DNA of 64,000 nucleotides, taken from the NCBI RefSeq assembly GCF_003202235.1, contig NZ_MASU01000005.1, forward strand, positions 558,001-622,000, written 5' to 3'. A program made the translations under genes and the position numbers. Below the pieces are notes generated by a model. That model made no database searches, had not been told where the DNA came from, and saw only the letters and a program-made list of their open reading frames with translations. The stretch is from Prauserella flavalba. Lineage in GTDB: Bacteria; Actinomycetota; Actinomycetes; Mycobacteriales; Pseudonocardiaceae. Positions 9,591 through 19,046 of this stretch are shown here, piece after piece; the stretch's first letter is position 1; every line of letters starts with the position of its first letter.

Positions 9591-11323
9591 CGGAGATCGT
9601 TGTGGACCAGGTGAGCGTGCAGGTGATCGGCAACGCGATGCTGTCGGTCGCCGAGGAGATGGGCGCCGTGCTGCGCCGCGCGAGCTACTCCACCAACATC
9701 AAGGAACGCGTCGACTGCTCCACGGCGCTGTTCGACGCCCAGGGCAGGCTCGTCGCGCAGGCCGAGCACATTCCCATCCACATGGGCTCGATGCAGGGCC
9801 TGGTGCAGGCGCTGCTCGACGAGAAGGGCGCCTCGCAGTTGCGTCCCGGCGACGTCTACATCACCAACGACCCCTACACCGGCGGCGGCACGCACCTGCC
9901 CGACATCACGATGGCGGCGCCCGTGTTCCACGAGGGCGGGCTCGTCGGGTTCAGCGCCAACATCGCGCACCACTCGGACGTGGGCGGGCACGTGCCGGGC
10001 AGCAACTCCGGTGACTCCACGAGCATCTTCCAGGAGGGCCTGCGCATCCCGATGGTGCGCTTCATGATCGACGGCGCGGTGAACGAGGAGGTGCTGGCGT
10101 TCGTCACCCTCAACTCCCGGCTGCCCGAGGAGCGCAGGGGTGACCTGCTGGCCCAGCTCGCCGCCGTGCACACGGGCGGCAGCCGCTTCGCCGAGCTGCA
10201 CGGGAAGTACGGCAGCGCCGTGATCGACGTGGCGTGCGCGCAGCTGCTCGCCTACGCCAGGCGCAGGCTCGAGGTGGCCGTCGCCGCGATCCCGGACGGC
10301 ACCTACACGGCCGAGGACTGGCTCGACAGCGACAGCCCCGGCCAGGAGCCCATCCGCATCCGGACCGCCATCACCGTGGCGGGCGAGGACATCTCCATCG
10401 ACTTCGCGGGCACCGGACGGCAGGCCGACGTGGCGATCAACGTGGTCCGCTCCGCGCTGGAGGCCACCGTCTACTACGCGCTGAAGGCCGCGCTGGACCC
10501 CGACATCCCGGCCAACGGCGGGTTCTTCGACGCCGTGCGTATCGACGCCCCGCTCGGCAGCATCGTCAACCCCCGCCCGCCCGCCGCCGTGGCGGCACGC
10601 ACCGACGCGTGCCAGCGGGTCGCCGACGTGCTGCTGGGCGCGCTCGCCAAGGCGGTGCCCGGCCGCGTCCCCGCCGGCTCCCACAGCTCCATCACCTACG
10701 TCACGTTCGCCGGACCCGACGAGGAGTTCTTCGTCTACCCCGAGGTGATCGCGGGCGGGGCGGGCGCGCGCTCGGACCGCGACGGCCTCGACGCCGTGCA
10801 GGTGCACGTCACCAACTCGTCGAATCTGCCGATCGAGGCACTGGAGCTGGAGTACCCGCTGCGGGTCGACACCTACGAGCTGATCACCGACTCGGGGGGA
10901 GCGGGCCGGCATCGAGGTGGGCTCGGCGTGCGGCGCGACATCCGGGTCCTGTCCGGGCAGGCCGACTTCTCGGCGCACGCCGACCGGCAGACGTTCCCTC
11001 CCCTCGGGCTCGAAGGCGGCAAGGACGGCACCACCGGGAAGTTCATCCTCCGCCCCGGCACCGAAGCCGAACGCACGCTGCCCGGCGGCCGGGTCTCCGG
11101 CATCACCCTCGACCACGGCGACGTCGTGCGCATCGAGAGCCCCGGCTCCGGTGGCTACGGCGACCCGTTCACGCGCCCGGCCGACCTGGTCGCCCGCGAC
11201 GTCGCGCAGGGAAGGGTGAGCGCGCAGAGCGCACTGCGGGACTACGGCGTGGTGCTCAGCGAGCACGGTGCCGTCGACGCCGGGGCCACCGCCCGCGTCC
11301 GCGGCGACCGGCGGGAGGGGTGA
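9587..11323 (+). CDS. hyuB: Hydantoinase/oxoprolinase subunit B
   Basis: 578-aa partner of HyuA, forming the catalytic HyuB domain. Typical landmarks include A-E-H-I-P-I-H-M-G-S-M, T-N-D-P-Y-T-G-G-G-T-H-L-P-D, N-I-A-H-H-S-D-V-G-G and the C-terminal S-P-G-S-G-G-Y-G-D-P. The H-H-S-D-V-G-G motif provides conserved metal-site residues in relatives. ATG overlaps the hyuA stop. Length matches the family. It is followed after 5 bp by a transporter gene, implying that the HyuAB substrate or a precursor is imported by that system. Confidence 0.9.
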
Positions 11324-11328
11324 CGTCG

Positions 11329-12312
11329 ATGCGCTCGTTCGTGCGGGTGGCGGCGGCCGTCTGCACCGCCGCGCTGCTCACCTCGTGTGCCGCCGCGGCG
11401 GAGACCGCGGCGAGCTACCCGAGCCGGTCGATCGACTACGTGGTGCCCTTCGCCGCGGGCGGCTCCACCGACATCGCCGCGCGGGCGGGAGCCGAGGCAT
11501 TGTCGGACGAGCTGGGCGTGCCGGTCAACGTGATCAACAAGCCGGGCGCCGACCAGATCATCGGCGTCAGCTCGGTGCGTTCGGCCGAGCCCGACGGCTA
11601 CACCCTGCTCGCCGACGGCGCGGGGTCCAGCTCCATCCAGGGCCTGCTGCCGTACGTGCCCTACGACTGGGCCGACCGCACGTTCGTCGCCAAGTTCGCC
11701 GAGGGCCCGCACGTCTACGTCGTCGGCGGCGAGTCGTCCTACCGCGACTACGACGACGTGGTCGAGACCGCCAAGCGGGACCCGGACCACTTCACCGTAG
11801 GCTGGATCGGCGGCAGCAGCACCAGCGACTACGCGACGCTGCAGTTCCTCGCCGAGAACGGGATCGACGCCGCGCGCGTGCAGCGCGTGCCGTTCCGCAG
11901 CTCCGGCGAGGTGATGCGCGCCGTCGCCGCGGGCGACATCGACTTCGGCGCCGGTGGCGCGAGCTCCGCGTTCAGCCTCAGCAAGACGGGCAAGCTGCGG
12001 CCGATCGCCCTCACCGGCGACAAGCCGGTCACCAAGCTCGAGGGCGTGCCCACCGCCGCCGAGCTCGGCCACCCCGGGCTCGACATGCGGTACTGGGTCG
12101 GCGTGTCCGCGCCGCCGGGTCTGCCCGGAGACCTCACCACGAAACTCGCCGACGCCGTCGCGGCCATCGCCGAGGACGAGACCGTCGTCGAGGCGCTCGA
12201 CGCCGTGGGGCTATCCCCCGCCGTGCTCACCGGCGAGGACCTGCGCGCCGACATCGACCGCGAGAAACACCGCTTCGCCACGCTGTCGGAGCAGATCGGC
12301 GTCGCGGGCTGA
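11329..12312 (+). CDS. tctC: TctC-type solute-binding lipoprotein (TTT transporter)
   Basis: 327-aa extracytoplasmic binding protein of the tripartite tricarboxylate transporter family. ATG at 11329 has GGAGGGG 8 nt upstream. The signal ends in a lipobox L-L-T-S-C (Cys about 21). The mature part begins Y-P-S-R-S-I-D-Y-V-V-P-F-A-A-G-G-S-T-D and later has N-K-P-G-A, both hallmarks of TctC/Bug proteins. It precedes tctB and tctA, giving a complete system. Bug-type proteins bind diverse carboxylates, so the ligand is probably an acidic compound feeding HyuAB or SolA. Confidence 0.9.
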   Translation: MRSFVRVAAAVCTAALLTSCAAAAETAASYPSRSIDYVVPFAAGGSTDIAARAGAEALSDELGVPVNVINKPGADQIIGVSSVRSAEPDGYTLLADGAGSSSIQGLLPYVPYDWADRTFVAKFAEGPHVYVVGGESSYRDYDDVVETAKRDPDHFTVGWIGGSSTSDYATLQFLAENGIDAARVQRVPFRSSGEVMRAVAAGDIDFGAGGASSAFSLSKTGKLRPIALTGDKPVTKLEGVPTAAELGHPGLDMRYWVGVSAPPGLPGDLTTKLADAVAAIAEDETVVEALDAVGLSPAVLTGEDLRADIDREKHRFATLSEQIGVAG

Positions 12313-12347
12313 CCCCACCTTTCCTCCACCGCTCCCCAGGAGGCCAC

Positions 12348-12851
12348 ATGGCCACGACCACCCCGCGCAGCTCCTCCAGGGCTCGCACACTGGGCGCCTA
12401 CGCCCCGATGCTCGTTCTCCTGCTGCTCGCCGGACTGTCCATCGAGGAGGGTCTGCGCCTGCTGCTCACCGTGGATCCCGCCGCGCAGGCCGGCATGGCG
12501 GGCTGGTACGTCCTCGTGCTCGGCGTCGTGCTCGCCCTCACGAGCGCCTTCGCCGAACGCCCCTCGGTCACCGAAGGCACCGGGGACTCCGCCGACGACG
12601 AACCCGCCGCGTCCCCGTCCCGCCGCCGCGACCTGCTCGTCTGCCTGGCACTCGTGGCCGCCTACGCCGCGCTGCTCGGCACGCTCGGTTACGTGCTCGC
12701 CGGTGTCGCCGTCGTGTTCGTGTTCCTGCGCGTGATCTCCGGCTACGGCTGGGTTCGGTCCACTGTGTACACGATCGCGATCAACGCCGTCTTCGTCGCT
12801 CTGTTCGAACTGTCGGGAGTGGTCCTTCCCGCCGGAATCCTCAGGTTCTGA
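12348..12851 (+). CDS. tctB: TctB-type small membrane subunit
   Basis: 167-aa membrane protein with four hydrophobic segments (about 17-35, 47-65, 88-108 and 128-150) and a charged central loop rich in Asp, Glu and Arg. This is the layout of TctB, the small, poorly conserved subunit of TTT transporters. ATG with CCAGGAGG 4 nt upstream. Assignment relies partly on its position between tctC and tctA. Confidence 0.82.
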   Translation: MATTTPRSSSRARTLGAYAPMLVLLLLAGLSIEEGLRLLLTVDPAAQAGMAGWYVLVLGVVLALTSAFAERPSVTEGTGDSADDEPAASPSRRRDLLVCLALVAAYAALLGTLGYVLAGVAVVFVFLRVISGYGWVRSTVYTIAINAVFVALFELSGVVLPAGILRF

Positions 12852-12864
12852 GGGAGGCTGCCAG

Positions 12865-14355
12865 ATGGGACTGTCCGAACTGCTCGCCGGTTTCGCCGAG
12901 GTGTTCCAGCCGCAGGTGCTGCTGCTGGCCTTCCTCGGCTGTCTCGCCGGGACGATGGTCGGGGTGCTGCCAGGCCTCGGCCCGGTGTCGGCGATCGCGA
13001 TCCTGTTCCCGCTCACCGCCTACCTCGGCCCGGCCGCGGCCATCGTGGTGCTCGCCGCGATCTACTACGGCGCCATGTACGGAGGATCGACCAGCGCGAT
13101 CCTGCTGAAGATCCCGGGCGAGGTGTCGTCGCTGCCCGCCGCGCTGGAGGGCTACCCGATGACGAGGCGCGGCCGGGCGGGCACCGCGCTCGCGATCGCC
13201 GCCGGGGCGTCGTTCGTGGCCGGGATCGTCGGCACGATCGGCGTGTGGCTAATCGGGCCGCATCTCGCCGGGTTCGCGCTGGAGTTCGGCCCGCCGGAGA
13301 TGCTGGGGCTCGTGCTGTTCAGCCTCACCGCGATCGCAGGCCTGTCGTCGGGCTCCGTCGTGCGCGGCATCGGGATGGCCGTCGCCGGGATGCTGCTCGC
13401 GTCGGTGGGCCTCGACCTCACCAGCAGCCAGCAGCGCATGACGTTCGGTTCGCTGGAGCTGATGCAGGGACTCGACATCGTGCCGGTGATGATCGGCCTG
13501 TTCGGCGTCGCCGAGGTGCTGCGCACGCTCGAACGCGGCACGCCCGTCGCGCAGGCCGCGAAGGTGGGCGGGTTCCTGCCCACGCGTGACGAGTTCCGCC
13601 GCAGCGCCGGTGCCGCGGGCCGGGGCACGGTGACGGGCTTCCTGCTGGGGCTCATCCCCGGCATGCTGCCGTCCACCACCACGTTCCTCAGCTACGCCAG
13701 TGAACGCCGCCGCGCGGAGCGGAAGGGCAACTCGCGCTTCGGCCAGGGTGCCGTCGAGGGGATCGGTGGCCCCGAGGCCGCCAACAACGCCACGGCGATG
13801 AGCGGGTTCGTGCCGCTGTTCAGCCTCGGCATCCCGACGGGGCCGACGATGGCGCTGATCATGGCGGCGCTCATGGTCTACGGCGTGGTGCCGGGCCCCA
13901 CGATGTTCACCTCCGACGCCGACATCACCGCCGCCGTCATCGCGAGCTTCTTCGTGGCCAACGTGATCCTGCTCGTGCTCAACCTGCCGCTGGCCGGGGT
14001 GTGGGCGAAGATCGCCCGCGTGCCGTACGGCGTGCTCGGGCCGGTGATCCTGGTGTGCTGCGGCGTCGGCGCCTACACCGCGCGCAACAGCGTGTTCGAC
14101 ATCGTGGTGTGCCTCGTCGCCGGGGTCGCGGGCTGGGCGATGGGCAAGCGCGGGCTGCCGGTGGCGCCGTTCGTGATGGGCTTCATCCTCGGCCCGATGC
14201 TGGAGCTCTCGCTGCGCCAGACCGTCGCGATCTCCCCGATGTCGCTGGTGGAGAGCCCGATCTTCCTGTGCTTCGCCGCGGCGGCGCTGGTGTCGGTCTG
14301 GGTGGCCTACCGGCTGCACCGCAAGGGCGTGGAGAAGGTGGACGCCAACGCGTGA
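12865..14355 (+). CDS. tctA: TctA-type large permease subunit
   Basis: 496-aa polytopic protein with about 11-12 hydrophobic segments, the translocating subunit of the TTT transporter. Family signatures are G-V-L-P-G-L-G-P near residue 32, Y-Y-G-A-M-Y-G-G-S-T-S-A-I-L near 68, and a second inverted copy G-L-I-P-G-M-L-P in the middle with G-G-P-E-A-A-N-N-A behind it. ATG follows GGGAGG. It ends the operon that starts at solA and converges on the next gene with only 3 bp between stops. Confidence 0.92.
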   Translation: MGLSELLAGFAEVFQPQVLLLAFLGCLAGTMVGVLPGLGPVSAIAILFPLTAYLGPAAAIVVLAAIYYGAMYGGSTSAILLKIPGEVSSLPAALEGYPMTRRGRAGTALAIAAGASFVAGIVGTIGVWLIGPHLAGFALEFGPPEMLGLVLFSLTAIAGLSSGSVVRGIGMAVAGMLLASVGLDLTSSQQRMTFGSLELMQGLDIVPVMIGLFGVAEVLRTLERGTPVAQAAKVGGFLPTRDEFRRSAGAAGRGTVTGFLLGLIPGMLPSTTTFLSYASERRRAERKGNSRFGQGAVEGIGGPEAANNATAMSGFVPLFSLGIPTGPTMALIMAALMVYGVVPGPTMFTSDADITAAVIASFFVANVILLVLNLPLAGVWAKIARVPYGVLGPVILVCCGVGAYTARNSVFDIVVCLVAGVAGWAMGKRGLPVAPFVMGFILGPMLELSLRQTVAISPMSLVESPIFLCFAAAALVSVWVAYRLHRKGVEKVDANA

Positions 14356-14358
14356 GCC

Positions 14359-15627
14359 TCAGGCGGCGAGGCGGTCGTCGAGCCAGTCGAACACCCGCTG
14401 CTCGACGACCAGCCTGCCGAGGGGCTCGCAGTGCCGGTCGGCGCCCTCGGCGGCGGTGAACGCGCTCAGGTGCGCCTCGCGGACGAGCCCCGCGAGGTGA
14501 CGCGACTGGCCCGGCCAGAACTCCTCGCCCTCCGGATCGGCGATCAGCAACGGTGTCCGGACCCGCGCGCCGTCGGCCGCGAGCAGGCGGTAGGTGCGCA
14601 CGGTGGTGTACAGGTCGAACCAGTTGTCGTGCCGGTACGGCCTGGCCCGGAAGGCCAGGGTGCGGCGCAGCGCCGGGATCCGGGTCGCCAGCCGCATTCC
14701 CCGCTCGAATCCCGTGCGGTCGCCGTTGTCGAGCTGCGCGGCGAGGCGGGCGCCGAGCTGCCTCGTCCACGGCGCCGACATGTCCACCACGCCGGGATCG
14801 ACCACGGCCGCGCGCAGCCGGTGCTCGAAGGCCAGTGCGCGCGGCAGCCAGAAGCCGCCCTGGCTCAGCCCATACCCGGTCAGCCGATCGGCGTCGACGT
14901 CCGCTCTGGTGAGCAGCGTGTCGAGCACGGGCGTGAGCACGGCCTCCCAGTCGGCACGGAACCCGATGCCGTGCTCGAACAGCATCGACTGCTGGCCGGG
15001 GCCGTCGTAGACGAACGCGTTCCAGTCCCGCTCCAGCGCCGCCGCGACCCCGGCGCCGCTCCACAGGTCGCTGAGCGCGCCGTCGCTGCCGTTGGTCACC
15101 ACGAGCGTGGGCCGCGGCCTGCCCGAGTCGTCCGGCCGCAGCAGGTACCCGGGCAGAGTCGTGTCCTCGTACGGCACGCTCACGCGCTGGTGCGCCCCGC
15201 CGGAGCAGTCGACGAACGCGTCCCAGCACGCGCGGTGCCTGCGAAACGTCGGCAGCAGGATCTCCTCGGTGTGCTTCTCACGGAAGGCGTCGACGCCGCC
15301 GAGTGCGCACGCCCAGTAGGTCGCCGCGCGCAGGAACGCGCCGCGGGCGCTGACGAGGTGCCCGGCCTCACGTGCGCCGATCGCGGCCCGCTCGGTGGCC
15401 TCGGCGGTCGCGCACCACTCGCGATACCACGCGTGGTGGCCGCCAACGCGGCCGACCGTCGCCAGCACGGCGCCCGGTTCGCTCGCCCCGTGCACGGCGG
15501 CGCCGAGCACGACCCTGGTCCGGAAGTCGAGAGACCGGTCGCGGAAGAACCCCGTCGTCAGTACCTTGTTGCGCGCCGCCATACCGGGAAAGTCGCGCGC
15601 GCCGCCTTGATCGTCACTCCGAGACAT
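14359..15627 (-). CDS. Alpha/beta hydrolase of the dihydroxypseudooxynicotine-hydrolase/FrsA group
   Basis: About 422-aa hydrolase. The nucleophile elbow G-Y-G-L-S-Q-G-G, a later acid in D-P-E-G-E-E-F-W and His in E-G-A-D-R-H-C give a catalytic triad. The C-D-P-E/H-C spacing and the helical N-terminal part resemble 2,6-dihydroxypseudooxynicotine hydrolase, which cleaves C-C bonds, and related FrsA-like esterases. The start is uncertain: GTG 15654, ATG 15627 and ATG 15582 lack a clear Shine-Dalgarno site; the chosen ATG 15627 leaves a short promoter space to the divergent winged-helix gene. Substrate unknown. Confidence 0.65.
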   Translation of the reverse strand: MSRSDDQGGARDFPGMAARNKVLTTGFFRDRSLDFRTRVVLGAAVHGASEPGAVLATVGRVGGHHAWYREWCATAEATERAAIGAREAGHLVSARGAFLRAATYWACALGGVDAFREKHTEEILLPTFRRHRACWDAFVDCSGGAHQRVSVPYEDTTLPGYLLRPDDSGRPRPTLVVTNGSDGALSDLWSGAGVAAALERDWNAFVYDGPGQQSMLFEHGIGFRADWEAVLTPVLDTLLTRADVDADRLTGYGLSQGGFWLPRALAFEHRLRAAVVDPGVVDMSAPWTRQLGARLAAQLDNGDRTGFERGMRLATRIPALRRTLAFRARPYRHDNWFDLYTTVRTYRLLAADGARVRTPLLIADPEGEEFWPGQSRHLAGLVREAHLSAFTAAEGADRHCEPLGRLVVEQRVFDWLDDRLAA

Positions 15628-15691
15628 TTTTCGTGCCGAGTCAACAATGCCCACGATGCGAACACCATTGCCGGGAAATCGCGCTTTTGCT

Positions 15692-16051
15692 GTGCTGGAA
15701 ATCGTGACTCAGCCGACCGCGCCAACGAGAGAGACCGCTGCCCCCATCGTGATCGACGCCGGTGCGCGGATCGTGTTCGCCGCCGGTGTTCCGGTGCCGC
15801 TGACCCGGCTCGAATACGACCTGCTGCTGCACCTTTTCCGGAATGCGGGCAGGGTGTGTCACCGCGTGGCCCTGCTCGACCGCGTGTGGGGCATCGCGAG
15901 GGCGAGCGGACACCGCAGCCGCACGCTCGACGTCCACATCCGGAAGCTGCGCGCGAAGCTCGGTGACGACCTGCCGTTGATCACCACGGTGCGCGGGGTG
16001 GGGTACCGGTTCGACGGTGCCACCTTGGTCCGGCTGGCGCCGGATTCGTAA
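15692..16051 (+). CDS. Orphan OmpR/PhoB-type winged-helix DNA-binding protein
   Basis: 119-aa protein that is almost only a Trans_reg_C effector domain: L-T-R-L-E-Y-D-L-L-L-H-L-F near residue 38, R-V-W-G, then the recognition helix R-S-R-T-L-D-V-H-I-R-K-L-R-A-K-L and the wing T-V-R-G-V-G-Y-R-F. No receiver domain precedes it and no histidine kinase is near, so it cannot be a standard response regulator. Start uncertain (GTG 15692 or 15704; an ATG at 15647 is also in frame); no strong ribosome site. Divergent from the hydrolase gene and upstream of ssuD, either of which it may control. Confidence 0.75.
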   Translation: MLEIVTQPTAPTRETAAPIVIDAGARIVFAAGVPVPLTRLEYDLLLHLFRNAGRVCHRVALLDRVWGIARASGHRSRTLDVHIRKLRAKLGDDLPLITTVRGVGYRFDGATLVRLAPDS

Positions 16052-16117
16052 TTTACAGAACGAAATTAATCCGCGGTGCTCGGTGTGCTGTGACGAATTT
16101 CTTTCTTCCCGGCGAAA

Positions 16118-16131
16118 CGTTCGCGCGAACG
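16118..16131. promoter_or_regulatory. Perfect palindrome upstream of ssuD
   Basis: CGTTCGCGCGAACG is a perfect 14-bp palindrome 53 bp upstream of the ssuD start, in a 133-bp intergenic region that otherwise contains only AT-rich promoter-like sequence. Operator candidate; the orphan winged-helix protein encoded just upstream is a possible ligand. Confidence 0.35.
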
Positions 16132-16184
16132 GGTGGAACTGATACGTTCGGCGACCGAAACCAGCCCGAAAGGAATTCCTCCCG

Positions 16185-17303
16185 ATGAGCGTGACGCTGC
16201 ACTGGTTCCTGCCCAGCCACGGTGACGGCAGGTCGATCGTGGACCGTCCGCACGTCACGGCGAGCGGCGCGAACACTCCGCGCGAGCCGGAGATCGAGTA
16301 CCTGGCCCAGGTCGCGCAGGCCGCGGAGCACCTCGGCTTCACCGGCATGCTGACGCCCACCGGCACGTGGTGCCAGGACGCGTGGCTGAGCACGGCTGCG
16401 CTGCTGACCCGCACGAGCCGCATCAAGTTCCTCGTCGCCTTCCGCCCCGGCACCCTCACTCCCACGCTGGCGGCCCAGCTCGCGGTGACCTACCAGAAGA
16501 TCTCGGGCGGCAGGCTGCTGCTCAACGTCGTGACCGGCGGCGACTCGGTGGAACAGCGGCGGTTCGGCGACTGGCTCGACCACGACCAGCGCTACGAGCG
16601 CACCGACGAGTTCCTCCGCCTGCTGCGCGCGATCTGGTCGGGAGAGCCGGTGGACTTCGACGGCAAGCACTACCAGGTACGCGACGCGCGCGCCTTCGAC
16701 CTTCCCGACCCGGTGCCGCCGCTGTACTTCGGCGGCTCGTCCGAGGCGGCACTGCCCGTCGCGGCCCGCCGCGCGGACGTCCACCTCACGTGGGGCGAGC
16801 CCCCGGCGGCGGTGGGGGCCAAGGTCGCGCGGCTGCGCGAACTCGCCGAGGAGGAGGGGCGGACACTGCGGTTCGGCGTCCGCGCCCACGTCATCACGCG
16901 CGACGCGAGCGCGGACGCGTGGGGCACCGCCCAGCGGTTCCTCGACGAGATGGACCCTGCCGACGTCGCCGCGTCCCAGAAGCGCATGGCCGGACTGGAG
17001 TCCGCCGGGCAGCAGGCCATGAACCGCCTGCACAGCGGTGTGAAGACGGGCGACGTGCGGGAACTGGAGGTGCACCCGGGCCTGTGGGCCGGGGTCGGCC
17101 TGCTGCGCGGCGGCGCGGGCACCGCGTTCGTCGGCAGCCACACCGAGGTCGCCGACCTCGTGGAGGAGTACCACGCGGCCGGGATCGAGGAGTTCGTCCT
17201 GTCCGGCTACCCGCACCTCGAGGAGGCGTACTGGGTGGGCGAGGGCCTGCGGCCCGAGCTGCGCCGCCGCGGCCTGCTCGCACCGGAGGAGGCCACGCGT
17301 TGA
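16185..17303 (+). CDS. ssuD: SsuD-like FMNH2-dependent alkanesulfonate monooxygenase
   Basis: 372-aa class C LLM flavin monooxygenase that desulfonates alkanesulfonates to aldehyde and sulfite. SsuD hallmarks are the N-terminal W-F-L-P and the T-G-T-W-C-Q-D-A-W segment, equivalent to the C-E-D-A-W segment with SsuD's conserved Cys54. R-P-G and V-T-G-G-D follow. Length is close to E. coli SsuD (381). ATG with AAGGAATT upstream. It needs an FMN reductase; none adjoins, but an SsuE-like gene lies at 28423-28917. The next gene, an SLC13 permease, overlaps its stop, in place of the usual SsuABC importer. Confidence 0.85.
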   Translation: MSVTLHWFLPSHGDGRSIVDRPHVTASGANTPREPEIEYLAQVAQAAEHLGFTGMLTPTGTWCQDAWLSTAALLTRTSRIKFLVAFRPGTLTPTLAAQLAVTYQKISGGRLLLNVVTGGDSVEQRRFGDWLDHDQRYERTDEFLRLLRAIWSGEPVDFDGKHYQVRDARAFDLPDPVPPLYFGGSSEAALPVAARRADVHLTWGEPPAAVGAKVARLRELAEEEGRTLRFGVRAHVITRDASADAWGTAQRFLDEMDPADVAASQKRMAGLESAGQQAMNRLHSGVKTGDVRELEVHPGLWAGVGLLRGGAGTAFVGSHTEVADLVEEYHAAGIEEFVLSGYPHLEEAYWVGEGLRPELRRRGLLAPEEATR

Positions 17304-18580
17304 CCGTGCAGATCCTGTCGCTGGCGGTACTGCTGGCGATGTTCGTGCTGGCGTCGTTCGTGCCGGTGAACCTCGGCATCCTGGCGCTGGTCGCCGCGTT
17401 CGTCGTCGGCGTCGGGTTCGGCGGCCTCGACATCGACGGCATGCTGGGCGGCTTCCCGGCCGACCTGCTGGTGCTGCTCGTCGGCGTGACCTACCTCTTC
17501 GGGATCGCGCAGACCAACGGGACGCTGGAGCGCATCGTCGACGGCGGCGTGCGGCTCGTGCGCGGCCGCGTCGCGCTGGTGCCGTGGCTGCTGTTCGTCC
17601 TCACGGCGTTCGTCGCCGCCGTCGGTGCGCTGAGTGCGGCGGCCGTGGCGATCGTGGCACCCATCGCGATGCGGTTCGCTCAGCAGTACCGCATCAGCCC
17701 GCTGCTCACCGGTCTCATGGTGGTGCAGGGCGCGACGGCGGGTTCGTTCTCGCCACTGAGCCCGTTCGGAGCCATCACCGGGCAGCTGCTCGTGGGGGAG
17801 GGGCTGCCCGACCAGCAGCCGTGGTTGTTCGTCAACAGCTTCCTGTTCAACGCCGCGCTGGGTGTCCTCGTGTTCTGCGTCTTCGGCGGCGTGCGGCTGG
17901 TGCGCGAGCGCAGGCGGGACGAACCCGGGCCGGAACCGGCGAGCGGCGGTGGCGGGGTCGCCACGACGACCGTCACCACGACGCGGACCCGGTTCACCGT
18001 GCACCAGGTGCTCACGCTGGTGGGGCTGGCGGGGCTCGTGGTCGCGGGCACCGTGTTCGGCCTGGACGTCGGGTTCACGGCGCTCAGCATCGGTCTCGTG
18101 CTGACGCTGCTGGCGCCGAAGGACTACGCCGAGGCCATCGGCCGCATCCCGTGGTCGGCCGTGCTGCTCGTGTGCGGGGTGATCACCTATGTCGGCGTGC
18201 TCGACGAGATCGGCACGATCGACTACCTGCGGGATGCGATCTCCGGCGGCGGGAGCCCGCTGCTCACCGCACTGGCGGCCGCCTACATCGGTGGCGTCAT
18301 CTCGGCGTTCGCCTCCACCGCGGGCGTGCTCGGCGCGTCCATCCCGCTGACCGTGCCGTTGCTCGACGACGGCGCACTGCCGCTGCTCGGCACGATCAGC
18401 GCGATCGGCATCGCCTCCAGCGTGGTCGACGTCAGCCCGCTGTCCACCAACGGCGCGCTGCTCGTGGCCAACCAGCAGTCGATGGACTCGCGGCTGTTCT
18501 TCCGCAAGCTGCTGTCGTGGGCGGTCCCGGTGATCGCGCTGGCGCCTGGGCTCAGCTGGCTGATCTTCGTGGTCTTCTGA
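17300..18580 (+). CDS. SLC13/MatC-like permease
   Basis: 426-aa membrane protein with roughly 11-12 helices in two related halves, each with a pore-loop motif, such as S-F-S-P-L-S-P-F-G in the first half and D-V-S-P-L-S-T-N-G-A in the second. These are typical of the ion-transporter superfamily that includes SLC13 and malonate carrier MatC. A TTG start overlaps the ssuD stop (TTGA) and has GGAGGAGG 7 nt upstream; GTG 17306 is the alternative. Coupling to ssuD suggests import of a sulfonated or carboxylated ssuD substrate, or export of sulfite; this is inference. Confidence 0.8.
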   Translation: MTVQILSLAVLLAMFVLASFVPVNLGILALVAAFVVGVGFGGLDIDGMLGGFPADLLVLLVGVTYLFGIAQTNGTLERIVDGGVRLVRGRVALVPWLLFVLTAFVAAVGALSAAAVAIVAPIAMRFAQQYRISPLLTGLMVVQGATAGSFSPLSPFGAITGQLLVGEGLPDQQPWLFVNSFLFNAALGVLVFCVFGGVRLVRERRRDEPGPEPASGGGGVATTTVTTTRTRFTVHQVLTLVGLAGLVVAGTVFGLDVGFTALSIGLVLTLLAPKDYAEAIGRIPWSAVLLVCGVITYVGVLDEIGTIDYLRDAISGGGSPLLTALAAAYIGGVISAFASTAGVLGASIPLTVPLLDDGALPLLGTISAIGIASSVVDVSPLSTNGALLVANQQSMDSRLFFRKLLSWAVPVIALAPGLSWLIFVVF

Positions 18581-18633
18581 CGCCCCTCGCGTGACGGGGT
18601 GCGGTCGGCCCTGTTCGGAGCGATGATGGAGGG

Positions 18634-19041
18634 GTGAGCACCTCAGCGGGCGCCGGCCGCGAGGACGAGCCGCCGGCCAACCAGGGCAATGTCGACGTAC
18701 CGGGAGGGCCCTCGCCCGACGCGCAGGGCGGGGGAGTGGCGCCGCCGACGGGGGCACGGGCCCAGCCGGAACGGGTGGTCAAGCGCACCCGGATCAGCGC
18801 CGCGTGGGTCGCCGCGATCGTCGGCGTCCTGGTGCTGATCCTGCTGCTGATCTTCATCCTGCAGAACCAGGATTCGGCGACCGTGAACTTCCTGTGGATG
18901 TCCGGCTCGCTCCCGGTGGGCGTGGGGGTGCTGCTGGCCGCGGTCGGCGGCGCCCTGCTCGTCGCCCTCCTGGGCGCGGCCAGGATCCTCCAGCTGCGGC
19001 ACCGCTTCCGCAAGGCCAACGGCGGCCGCCACCAAGCCTGA
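18634..19041 (+). CDS. LapA-domain (DUF1049) small membrane protein
   Basis: 135-aa protein with an acidic, Pro/Gly-rich N-terminal tail (about 1-48), then two hydrophobic helices (about 56-78 and 92-115) and a basic C-terminus. Between them is I-L-Q-N-Q-D-S-A-T-V-N-F-L, the LapA/DUF1049 signature. GTG start. Function in actinobacteria is unknown; E. coli LapA works with LapB in LPS control, which does not apply here. It stands alone and is followed immediately by a long hairpin. Confidence 0.8.
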   Translation: MSTSAGAGREDEPPANQGNVDVPGGPSPDAQGGGVAPPTGARAQPERVVKRTRISAAWVAAIVGVLVLILLLIFILQNQDSATVNFLWMSGSLPVGVGVLLAAVGGALLVALLGAARILQLRHRFRKANGGRHQA

Positions 19042-19046
19042 CCGAC

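Noticed and set aside
16053-17216. 387-codon minus-strand frame opposite ssuD.
   Set aside because: No protein-family motif; mirror image of a well-defined SsuD coding region.
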